Source: Chamaecyparis obtusa (Eukaryota > Streptophyta > Pinopsida > Cupressales > Cupressaceae). From it: a stretch of DNA of 64,000 nucleotides. Shown here in pieces: positions 55,021-64,000 of the stretch (the first letter of the stretch is position 1; every line of letters begins with the position of its first letter). The DNA is taken from NCBI GenBank assembly GCA_027943335.1, contig BSBK01002792.1:870501-934500 (forward strand), written 5' to 3'. The position numbers and the translations under genes are program-made. The notes under the pieces were generated by a model that did no database searches, was not told the origin of the DNA, and worked only from the letters and a program-made list of their open reading frames with translations.

Positions 55021-55984
55021 AAATGTGTAAAACTGGAATGAATTAAATCAAATGCTAAAGATAACAAACACGAAAAAAATGATAGGCATTAGCGTAAATA
55101 ATTGGGCTTATAGAAAAATCATAAGGACTATTGAAAGACAAAATCAAAAAATTGACAGTTTTGTTGAGACATCATTGCAACATCTGAGCATTCATCACTT
55201 GGCACTCCTTGGTTTTACAATCAATAATAAAAAATAGCAATAAAAAGAAATAATGGGGATAATTTTAAAAACATACATACCATATCACCTTAAAATTAAC
55301 TGTCAAAGAACAAATTGTGTATACCAGGACCCAAGCATCATAAGTGCAAATACAAGCAAAGGGCACACAATCAAAGGGTATAACAATTGGATTGAAAATG
55401 CAAGAAACAAGCAAAATGACTAGAAAAAAATGGCTCACGAGTGTGATTCGAAACATTGATGAAAATACTTGTAAAAGAAACCTTGATGTTTTAATCGATG
55501 TTGAAACATGAGTGCAACATAAAGCATGGAGATCATTTGAGACATAAACTGAAATGAAACATAAGACAAACTGAAAAGAAAGATCGAGACAATAATAAAG
55601 TATCAAGTGTTTTCTAAAGGCATGAGATGAAAATGACAAAATGTAACAACAATATAGAATGAAGATAAAGTAATCTTTGCATGAATCATGTATCCAACTG
55701 TGCATGATCATAATAATCTAACTGTGCATGATCATAATCTAACTATGCATGATCATCTAACTGTGCATGATAATAATCTAACCGTGCATGATCATCTAAC
55801 ATTGATAATAAGCAAGCACTGTGCACTAACATATATTATAATTTAGGAATTAACCAAATTAATAAATGACAAGATAATTTAAGATTAACCAAATTAACAA
55901 TGATAGAACTAAAGCCACAATAATAAAGTCCCAATGAAAAACCAATATAGAAATATAGAAACAATATTTTAACAGATCCCACCC
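55021..55984. other. Non-coding spacer with a short palindromic repeat array
   Basis: No gene supported. At 55695-55800 five tandem units of 18-26 bp each hold AACTGTGCATGATCA or a close variant; the core TGCATGATCA is near-palindromic. Confidence 0.5.
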
Positions 55985-56972
55985 TTATGCATCTGCGGAT
56001 CGACAAATTTTATCTATCAACATCAGCCGGTCCTCATCAGTTTCCATGGACACAAACCCATTGAGGACGGCTGGCTTGTTCATCAAGGTCTCGTAGACCG
56101 TGATCGCATCGCTGCTGCTCACCTGAGGCATGGCTTTCAAAATTTTCCATGCTCTACCTAACACGGCCTGTTCCCGGGAATGGTTGACTATGACAACCTG
56201 AGGCTCTTTAAGGCCCTCTGTTAAGGTCTGCATTGTCTCACAAATCATATCCAAGGAAGAGGCCAAACTTGCCTTCCTCTTCGTTGCCCTCCTCTACGAT
56301 GATCCCGTGCTCGGACATGATAGGGGAGTTGCAGTCTCATTTGACTGCCCGAGGATATCATTGTCCAGACCAGGCTGAGTCTCAAAAGATGTGCCACACT
56401 CGGGCCCATCAGCATCAACATCATCATCTAACTATGCAGGGCGGTTATAGTGCCCTTCCTCAGTCTCACCAGTAGTTGTTGTGCCAGTCCCATCAGCGAT
56501 GTCATTGCCAACAATTATGGCAAGGTCATTGTAGTATGGGAAAGATGTTCTTCTAAACATCCTAGCTGATCTGTACTCTCAAGACTACACAAACACCAAA
56601 AAATGTGCATTGGACTATCAGAACAACATGCACAACAAAAACCAAATTTGCATAGTTAAGAAAGCGGATATAAAAGTCATGAAAAGACAAATTTACCTCA
56701 AAAAGTTTGTCCCAAACTGAATCCGCTACCTCCACGGTCTGTGTTGCTTCGTTCCAACCGAAGCCGCTTTTGCTCTTCAAGTCTCTCACAAGCTTGAATA
56801 CTTGCTTCCAAGTTTTCAGCTTGTTCTTGAATTGGTCTTTGCTTAGGTTCAGAGTCAACTCCGCATTGAACTGCCTTTCAATGGCAGCCCACGCTTCTGT
56901 TTTGAAGCCACCTTCGCATTTTCTGCCAAGGTGGACTTGGTCAATGAGCAAATCAAGGAAAACCCTTTCCAT
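55985..56972 (-). pseudogene. Myb/SANT-like (Myb_DNA-bind_3) protein, PIF/Harbinger accessory type, two exons
   Basis: Exon 1 is 56972-56697 (92 codons from ATG) and exon 2 is 56575-55985; donor GAG|GTAAAT and acceptor GAGAG join them in phase 0. Exon 1 is the DNA-binding part: FLDLLIDQVHLGRKCEGGF, EAWAAIERQFN, KDQFKNKLKTWKQVFKLV, SKSGFGWNEATQTVEV and VWDKLFE, matching the plant Myb/SANT-like domain. Exon 2 continues with FPYYNDLAIIVGND, as in intact homologues, then an acidic linker and a helical C-terminus. TAG stops at 56434-56432 and 56296-56294 break exon 2. In PIF/Harbinger elements a protein of this kind binds the ends and brings the transposase to the nucleus; related proteins are also ordinary plant genes. 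Confidence 0.82.
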
Positions 56973-59900
56973 ATGTTTGGTCTAGATCATTTTCTTACTG
57001 GACGAAGGCTCTTCCAACAGAATCGGCTCTTCCAACAAAATAACTTGCAGTTTGTGGCTTCTAATGTTGTATTAAATTTTAGGTTTCTTCCTAAGATTTT
57101 CAATTCTAAGTTGCACTCTAATGTATTCAGTATTGCTAAATTAGTATCTCACTGCACATTCACTAGGGTTTTGGGCTGCAATATTGTGGCCGAGGGACTT
57201 AGAACTTGAATCTCAAACCTAATTAAATAAGCCTGCTTGAATCGGGACTTGTTATACTCAAACTAGCAGAGACCATCAATAGCTAAACACAGAGCTCTTG
57301 CACACAATGTTTGCGGGTAGAACTAAGACACAGGATGTCATCAGTATGGTTCCCAAGCAATGCAGGAGTAGTAAGCTGGTTTATATTAGAATTATTTTGT
57401 ATTTATACTCCCCCAAGTTTTATGGACAGGGATTTTTAAAATAGGTTTTTTCAAGGCTATTCTTTAGGGTATGGCAGGAGATGGCTATGAAAAAATAGTG
57501 CAAATCTTAAAATATAAGAAAATCTCAAATGCTCATATGATAACATTGATTATGCATGCATCACAGACATTATAGAACCTTTACAAACATGGATAATTGA
57601 ATAGGAATTATACACACATACACATACTTAATAACATGCATGGACAACTCAGAATCTTATTTATTAGTATCCTATAGAGGGAAAACTAGAACATAACCAA
57701 TTATACTTTATTTTAACCATACCTCTTTGTTGATAAGTTTGACAGTAGAGCGTGCAGTTTCAAAGGCTTCAAGAAAACTTCAATAATAAATCCCTCACTT
57801 GATATGCACACCAGTTAGGTATCTCTAATACTCTATTTTGACTCTCATATCCATGTGTATATACATAGACACACACATACACATCATCCATACATATATG
57901 TACACACATATACATACATACATGTGTGTATACATATAATATTTATGTATATGAGCACGCATGTATGTGTCTATATGCATATGTGTATATGTGCATGTAT
58001 GTATGTGTATGTGTGTCGAGCTATAAATATAAGATGTACATAGATGTCCATGCACGTATGTGTGTATATGTGCTTGTATACATGTATATTCCCAACAGTT
58101 AACATACTCCAATGGTCAATCTAGAATTATCACCATCCATATTCTGATATATGAATAGAGAACTAATACGTTAGTTATGTTTTAGAATGTGTCATAGGGA
58201 GCATAAGTCAATGGAAGATATAAAAGACAATACTAATGTTTTTGTCAATTCTTGTGTTAAGGATTTTAGGGAAGGTAATAATTGTTTTAACATGGTACAG
58301 AAGAACACATCTCCTCAGTCATGGATACCTGTTGAATATTTCTTGGGGTTTAATATCTAAAGGAATCTGTGACTATTTTTGTCAGTGAGGTTGCTTAATT
58401 TAACAGATCCTGCAAGCAAGTAGAGTTTCCTTATTTTCATGGCATGAGATCTTGCAAATTTGCCTTAAGATCAACTGTTGGAAAAGTGTTGCATTGTCCA
58501 ACAATCCATCAGAAGAACGTAAGTGCAATTCATACTCTGATATCTGGGATTTGGAACATATGGGAAGCCTTAGCCATAGGCCTATACATAACCAATAAAA
58601 GAGTAAATCATCAGTTATGGTTCAGATTGTGTCATACATGATAGGAGGTATAAGTTCAAGGAAGAAATAAAAGTAAAACAAAGTACTGAATTTTTTCTCT
58701 GGTGGTGTGTTCAAAGAATTGATGGAAGGCATTTTAACATGGAATAGACCAAATCCTCAGTTAGCTATATGCATTGTTGGCAAGAAAAGATGGAGGAATT
58801 GATTTGGCTCTCAGTTTATCAACCAAGCTATGAATTCTTAAATAATGGTCACAGTAATGATATTTTAAGACATTCTTTTTCTATCAGTCAAAAATCACTT
58901 CACAGTAATGAAAATTAACACTCATTCTATTCATACTTCAATCCCTTTAAGGTTCTATTATTCCAAAACAATATAAATATATTTCTTTATCAATTCATCC
59001 TACCCAGATAGTAATTTACAAATAAATCTAACAGTAAATAAGACGATATGTAAATTCCTTATTAATCATTTCTCTAAAAGTTGTTTTTCCATATAGAATA
59101 TTATCATGATCACAAACATTAAAAATACTCAGAATATTCCAACAATCATCATGCCCAGTGATAAACTCATTCATCTGCTGTAATTTCATCAAACATACTC
59201 CAACTAATATCACAATTATATCTAACATTTCACTCAACTACCAGAATCCTCCTTAACACTTTTGCACTTAATCAATAATCAACCTTTTTCTTTCAATTAC
59301 TCTGACACCATTAACCAGATACCAAAACAATTTCCAGATTCTTATATCGACTTATATACCTCCGTGCAATTTCTATTTAAAATAAAATCTTTTCTAATGC
59401 ACCTACTGAACTAATTATTACATAGGACAATGACGACTTACATAGTTCAAATATTACTAGAACACCAAAAGAACATGATTAACCGCAACGGTGGACAACA
59501 GGTTCCAAATTTAACTTATACTTAAACTTTAAAAAGGAATCCCCTACAATTATGAAACAATCTTCCCCAAGAAGTGGTCAATATAAACTACTTATTCAAT
59601 CCTAATTCCTGACATTTAAAAAAAAACCAAGAATCCTTTGTTAACTAGATTAACAAAAAAAATATGATGCCAGGGTTCGGTCTCCACTTCTCCAGCCATT
59701 CTAAGGATATCAGATTGTTTTTTAAAAAATGACGGCCAACATACACTAACAGGTCTCTCTAACTCAATCAAAAAAACAAAATTTAAACCGCAACAAGATA
59801 AAAAAAAGGGTTTACGGTTCAAAGCCTTATCAACATACCACTTCACTATGGCTATAACGCTCACCTACAACATACACATTTTGCAACACAAGCTCTGTCA

Positions 59901-60112
59901 TTCAATTACATAGCCCAACTGGGTCTAAACACACAACTGCAACGCTATGAGAACATAGCCTGGGCATGTCGTAAATGAGGCAGTGTGAGTCTTAAGTGAG
60001 GGGTGGAAATGTCCAGAGAACCCTAATCCAAATTAAACCCATTTTAATTTGCCCATCGGGTCTTAAGAAAAAAATGAAAACCCTACCATAGATTTTCATA
60101 GAAGAAACGTAC
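56973..60112. other. Non-coding interior of the Harbinger-like unit
   Basis: I looked for the transposase landmarks (DGTHIP, NRKG, GWEGSA) on both strands and saw none; a heavily shifted copy could be missed. 57855-58085 is a cryptic ACACAT/TGTATA-type simple repeat whose short ORFs are artefacts. The rest is AT-rich unassigned DNA. Confidence 0.4.
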
Positions 60113-60195
60113 CTGTTGAAAGCAGAGAGCGGAGAACAGTTGTAGAGAATGCAACCCAGTGTCAAACGCTCAAAATGCAGAAACAACCGAAACAT
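60113..60195 (-). other. Possible first coding exon on the minus strand
   Basis: An ATG at 60195-60193 opens MFRLFLHFERLTLGCILYNC and runs into a consensus donor CAACAG|GTACGT at 60113/60112. About 28 codons, basic and hydrophobic. It could be the 5' exon of the transcription unit that includes the Myb-like gene or of a captured gene. Confidence 0.25.
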
Positions 60196-60483
60196 AGACA
60201 AACCAATGAAAGCAATGAAACCATGGAGTCAGGTGGGATTACAAACTCCAAAATCGTGGAGTGATGCGGACCCAACAAGAATTACAAACAAGTTTTATCT
60301 CCAAAACCGTGGAGTGGGGCGGACCCGACGGACAAATTAAAATGGGTTTAATTTTGATCGAATCCATGGAAATGAAATGTATTCCACCTCCTGAGCCAGA
60401 ATTTCGGCACCCAGGTTTTTGGGCAAATGGGGTTTCAGGAATCCATGTTCGCATTTTAAAAAAGGGTCACCAAACAAGGAATT

Positions 60484-60530
60484 GCACCCCAAAACTGGGT
60501 TATGGGCTGCATAACCCGGTTTTGGGGTGC
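60484..60530. repeat. Subterminal hairpin at the right end of the Harbinger-like unit
   Basis: GCACCCCAAAACTGGGTTATG and CATAACCCGGTTTTGGGGTGC form 21-bp arms with one mismatch around a 5-base loop, 14 bp inside the end. Confidence 0.9.
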
Positions 60531-60547
60531 AACCAAACAGGCCCTAA

Positions 60548-60918
60548 AGGATGTGTAGAGGGACAAGTGTTAGGTGGTTGCACAGGAAGCTTTTATTAGC
60601 AGTGCTAGGGAGAAACTACATGGCAAATGAAGTAAGGGCTTCATGGTGCCAAGTATAGGCCTTGCCAGATAGAGGAAGAGATATTGAGTGTGCTAAGAAG
60701 AGGATAAGTATATGTGATACTGAGTAGAAAGAGAGAGATAAAAGACCATGGGCAAGCCAATTTTGTAAACATGTGTAGGCAGATTTCACGATGATGTAAT
60801 TGTATTTATTTTTTGCAATCTAAATACTAGTTTGAATGTAGAGACTCTTTGCATGTGTTTGCATTTTTTGAGTTTTGGGTGTTGGAAGGCTAGAGGAGAG
60901 TTTCCGTTACGCATCAGT
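60548..60918. other. Unassigned non-coding DNA
   Basis: Sequence to the right of the TAA duplication. No frame or repeat recognised. Confidence 0.3.
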
Positions 60919-61215
60919 TAGGTTTTCATCTAACCTGTCTATCAAACTCCTAAAGGTTTTTGTCCCCAGAAATCATAAAGCGTTTGTCAAATCCAAGAGC
61001 ATGTCTAATACATTACCAAGAACCCTTATAATGATCTCTAGGAAGCATCTAGAGATCTCCAAGAATCATCTAGAAGATGAGCTGACTTGACATAATTAGA
61101 GAAATATATTTATTAAAGTGACAATATTAAGAATATTTTATATTATTTTTATTATTATGTAATTAAAATAATTACTATTAAATCTCACCTAAAATATCGA
61201 GGACTTTACAATAAG
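60919..61215 (-). repeat. Gypsy LTR fragment (copy 3 of 3)
   Basis: Minus strand starts TGTAAAGTCCTCGATATTTT and ends ATGAAAACCTAA, homologous to 51047-51386 and 44414-44716. The downstream phrase TGTCGAGGACAC (minus, about 61257-61268) again looks like the 3' end of gypsy pol. Confidence 0.65.
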
Positions 61216-61349
61216 CTACACCTTGATCTTCTTTGGTTCTTACAATCCCAGTTTTGTGTCCTCGACACTAGTGAAGTTTTCTCTTGTCACTTGCCAAGGC
61301 TAATTCTGTATAAGACATTACTTAAAAAATGATTACCTTTTGTTGTTGT

Positions 61350-62509
61350 TAGTGTAACACGGGCACGTGCACCTTGGCAAAAACCCAGGAGTACCGGGTG
61401 CGAGGACGTCCCCGGGATAGGTACTCCATGCACCCGAGCACCCCTGCCAGTGGCCATGGGCCACCGCACCTCTTCCGCACTTGTCCCCATATCGGTCGGG
61501 TGCTTGGGATCTTAGGTGCGGGGGTGCAGTACTTGGGTGTTGCCAAGGCATCCCTCGATCGCACCTAGGATGGCCAAAAAGCAATTTTTTAAAGTTTTTT
61601 TAAATTTCTGCGAGTTCCATATTTTTCAGTGTAGGGGAGGGAGGATTTATACAAATATAATATTTAAGTATAAGTTTGATTTATTTAATTTCTTATACTT
61701 TAGTTTATATCTGTATAAATACTTTCAGGATGTTTGAGATAGGTTTCAGCTTCATAGGAGTTAAGATACAGATTCTAGATTTTGGGGGTTTTCAAAAAAT
61801 TCCAGACTTAGCCAAATTTCAAGATTCAGCAAGCCTTCAGCAGGTTACCCCCCAGAATCCATCATGGCTTTCTAAGGTCAAACTGAAGCTGGCAAAAGGA
61901 TTCTCAAAGGGTTTTAACTTGTTTTTATCACAGATCACTTGGTTTCGACCCCATCTCTATGAAAAACTTAGCTTCACTCTCGTCCAAATCCCATACAGAC
62001 ATGACTTCCCAATAGGCCAAAATCACTCAAACCTCATTTGCCGGACCTAGGGACTTGAAAATAGCCACCAACAAAGACTACCTAAGGCCTAGTTATGAAG
62101 ACTTTGAAATTGATCATTGATCATGATTCATTATATCATATCATGCTACTGTGCTCATTGTAATTATGATCATTTTGATATATCATATTTCATATTTGAA
62201 CAATGAATTTTGAATCTTTGATAGAAGTTTAGAACATGATTCATTATGTTACTATGTATGTTTATGTTGCTATGATACTATGTTGAGTGTTCAATGATTC
62301 TAGTTTGTGTTGCAATTTTGCTATGTTCAAATATTTAGGATGTTATATTGAGACATCTTTCATAATTAGCATTTCAAGTTATATATGTATAGTATGCAGC
62401 CCCCCCCCTCCCCCCCCCCCCGTACCCCCGCGACCGTCCCAAAATTGAGACCCTTTTTTTCCCACATCCGAAACTCATCCTGACATACCCCCATGCTGGT
62501 GTTACACTA
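61350..62509. mobile_element. 1160-bp element with 11-bp inverted ends and GTTGT flanks
   Basis: Perfect inverted ends TAGTGTAACAC and GTGTTACACTA, flanked by GTTGT at 61345-61349 and 62510-62514. If the LTR rule TG...CA is applied instead, the body is 61353-62506 and, read on the minus strand, starts TGTAACACCAGCATGGGGG, which looks like a gypsy LTR; the 5-bp flanks do not fit that reading exactly. The first 210 bp are strikingly GC-rich against an AT-rich window, and a C-rich run lies at 62402-62422. No gene: frames through the GC-rich part are open only because of composition. Confidence 0.55.
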
Positions 62510-62814
62510 GTTGTAAGATCAACTGAGTCCAGTTTACTTCAACAAGATTAAATGCTTTCGGACATCACTTGTAGATGATACTTTCTTGAGCAAAGTGGTA
62601 GTGGTAAAGTGATGCTTGAGCTCTGAAGCACACAAGAAATATTGAGAAGAGGGGGGTGAATCAGTATTTCAAATCCTTTTAAACCAATTATAACTGAATG
62701 AAACATGAAAAGAGAAACCGCAAATAAATAACTAAATAAATCACCTTGACACCTTTTTAAAATTTAAATATTAAAAAAATAGACCTGTATAATTTTTATT
62801 TCTTAACCATGGAG
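62510..62814. other. Non-coding; reverse LTR motif
   Basis: GAGGGGGGTGAATCAGTATT at 62649-62668 is the reverse of the CTGATTCACCCC motif, so a minus-oriented Copia-type LTR end probably lies here. Its limits are not clear. Confidence 0.4.
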
Positions 62815-62895
62815 GAAACTCTGTAGTTAAGCACACCCAATCTAGAGTAGTACTGGGATGGGTGACCTCTTGGGAAGTCTTGGTGCTTCACCTTT
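62815..62895 (+). pseudogene. 5S rRNA-derived segment with Pol III promoter boxes
   Basis: GAAACTCTGTAGTTAAGC through TGGGAAGTCTTGGTGCTTCACC follows the 3' two thirds of plant 5S rRNA. The internal control boxes are readable: A box AGTTAAGCACAC (near match), intermediate element GAGTAGTAC (exact) and C box GATGGGTGACC (exact). The 5' about 40 nt of 5S are missing. In plants such segments occur in Cassandra TRIM LTRs and in 5S-derived SINEs. I see no PBS or second copy, so a solo Cassandra-like LTR or SINE remnant are both possible. Strongly diverged from a functional 5S gene. Confidence 0.75.
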
Positions 62896-64000
62896 ATGAG
62901 CACCACCTAGGTGCAATGAGTGCTAAGTGTTCCATCGATTCTCATGAGAGATGGGTTCTTGTGAACCGCTACTCATGAAACATGGGTCAATGAGTCATCA
63001 GCTTCATAAAAATATAGTCTAAGATAAAGTCATCTTCCAAACTAGTTTTAACTCACAATCAATTTTTTTTTAAAATATATTCATAACACAAGATTATATA
63101 TGTAGTTGAGTTGTTACCCTCACAATCAAAAGTTTCCTTACTTAGGATCCTTGGTTTGTTTGAAAATTTCTTTGAAGAAGTAGTTTAGAAAGAAATCCAA
63201 AAGGTAAAAAGAAAATAAATTCATTTCTCATGCATTTATATTGTCAAAATGTTTAAAGGTAAGACTAAGAGCCTTGATTTCAAATTTCTTAAGAATTTTT
63301 TTTAAAGAAAAAAGATTCTTCAAATATGTGAAATTTAAGTGAATCTGAAAATCCCAATTCAAGTTTGGAGGGAACTAAAGTAAAAAATCTTTGACTTAGC
63401 CTCAAGAGTTAACTTGAACTCGAGTTTGAAGAGGAGTTGGGAGAAAGAAGCCCTGGTTTCGCCACAAATCTTTCATGGTCTCCGAGAGAAGGATGAACAA
63501 CTAATTTGAATCATAAAAAATGCAAATATTGAAGGTGAGCATGTTTCATGCATTGAATATAAAATATGATCTTGATAGTGCCAAATTTATTGAGAAAACC
63601 ATGTACTTCATGCATGTAGAAGGCCAATAAACAATGAACAAAGAAGTTTAAAAGGTTGGAGATTGGCTAAATATATCTGAAAGGATCTGTAAATTATCTC
63701 AACTGTCATCCTTGCAGCCAACACACCGATCATCATGGAGGTGGCTCTGACGGTGAGTTGTTGATGCAATTTTTGTAGCTTATTTGGTGAATATGTGACT
63801 TTATTAAGTAGATTAGGGTATGTGTGATTTTCTTCCTCTATTTTTCATGTTTCAATAGGGCTTATGACTGTTCTAATATAAAATGTTTTATTTATGGATT
63901 TTTGTGGATTTGTATAAATCTAGTGATATTGCAACAAATCATGTGCTCTAATTTTGATTTTCCTTGAGGAGAAGCTAGGCTACACTATAGCACTAGGTGT
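62896..64000. other. Unassigned non-coding DNA
   Basis: AT-rich with no supported frame. A possible tiny exon (63721-63752: acceptor-like TTGCAG upstream, ATG at 63735, donor ACG|GTGAGT) is noted but not supported by any homology. Confidence 0.3.

Larger units (their letters stand above)
53589..60544. mobile_element. Candidate PIF/Harbinger-type DNA transposon (6956 bp)
   Basis: Left end GGGCCCCTTTGGTTG and right end CAACCAAACAGGCCC (inverted) agree at 13 of 15 positions. TAA flanks both (53586-53588 and 60545-60547), the 3-bp TWA duplication usual for this superfamily, whose plant members start GGGCCTGTTTGG. Subterminal repeats lie inside the left end and a hairpin inside the right end. A Myb/SANT-like gene, the usual second gene of PIF/Harbinger elements, lies inside. 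I find no DDE transposase, so this would be non-autonomous. A GRF zinc-finger gene also lies inside and may be captured. Confidence 0.65.

Noticed and set aside
57825..58112. Frames on both strands in the ACACAT/TGTATA region
   Set aside because: Simple-sequence artefact with no conserved protein features.
61287..61584. Several overlapping frames in the GC-rich segment
   Set aside because: Open in many frames on both strands because of composition; no domain, and the segment lies inside a repeat element.
63721..63752. Tiny exon-like segment with ATG and GTGAGT donor
   Set aside because: Too short to support and without homology or a second exon.

Overview
This window looks like a repeat-dense stretch of a large plant nuclear genome. 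I infer a seed plant, possibly a gymnosperm. The evidence is nested Ty1/copia and Ty3/gypsy LTR retrotransposons, a LINE, a TRIM, a PIF/Harbinger-like DNA transposon, DUF4283, PPR, GRF zinc-finger and Myb/SANT-like fragments, and AT-rich spacers with exon/intron-like punctuation. Nothing looks bacterial, organellar or CRISPR-like. Almost every coding region is broken by stops or frameshifts. No complete host gene is recognisable; the best host candidate is a single first exon at 49046-49318.

Layout. 1-1743: tail and 3' LTR of a Copia-type element (Copia0) abutting a minus-strand LINE (1744-3060). 3061-6216: gypsy-like LTR with a 27-bp minisatellite, plus a copy of the C-terminal end of a DUF4283 protein. 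6217-26214: a nest of Copia elements. Copia1a (6217-9143) and Copia1b (21980-26214) are paralogues with the same internal deletion and the same reverse-oriented LTR inserted at the same site. Between them lie two copies of a Copia2 pol region. The first Copia2 copy is split by a 7254-bp element, Copia3 (11107-18360), with a perfect 5-bp TSD. Copia3 has both LTRs, PBS and PPT, and codes for a Gag-like protein and a long unrecognised ORF2, but no reverse transcriptase.

26215-40013: an LTR-like repeat pair with a short interior, whose right repeat holds a 9785-bp minus-strand LARD-like element (30034-39818) with 1047-bp LTRs and one long unrecognised Ser/Pro-rich frame. 40014-44412: decayed minus-strand Ty3/gypsy integrase interrupted by a 2.8-kb LTR-like insertion (41000-43800). 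44414-52795: three related copies (A, B, C) of an unrecognised gene-like sequence next to gypsy LTR pieces; copy A carries a complete 332-bp TRIM absent from B and C. Within this stretch are a DUF4283 pseudogene (46246-47880), a long CA/TA microsatellite, a 211-bp-arm almost perfect palindrome (48260-48713) and the candidate host exon.

52960-53310 is a decayed PPR gene. 53589-60544 is bounded by PIF/Harbinger-type inverted ends and TAA duplications; it contains a two-exon Myb/SANT-like gene and a two-exon GRF zinc-finger gene, both with in-frame stops, but no recognised DDE transposase. 60548-64000 holds another gypsy LTR fragment, a 1.16-kb GC-rich element with 11-bp inverted ends, and a 5S-rRNA-derived segment with intact-looking internal Pol III promoter boxes.

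The most interesting signals are the two RT-less LTR elements with large unknown ORFs (Copia3, with Copia0 as a probable relative, and the 30-40 kb LARD), the TRIM with filled and empty paralogous sites, the palindrome, the gene-carrying Harbinger-like unit, and repeated short motifs shared across LTR families. All identities are by eye; no alignment or database search was run.
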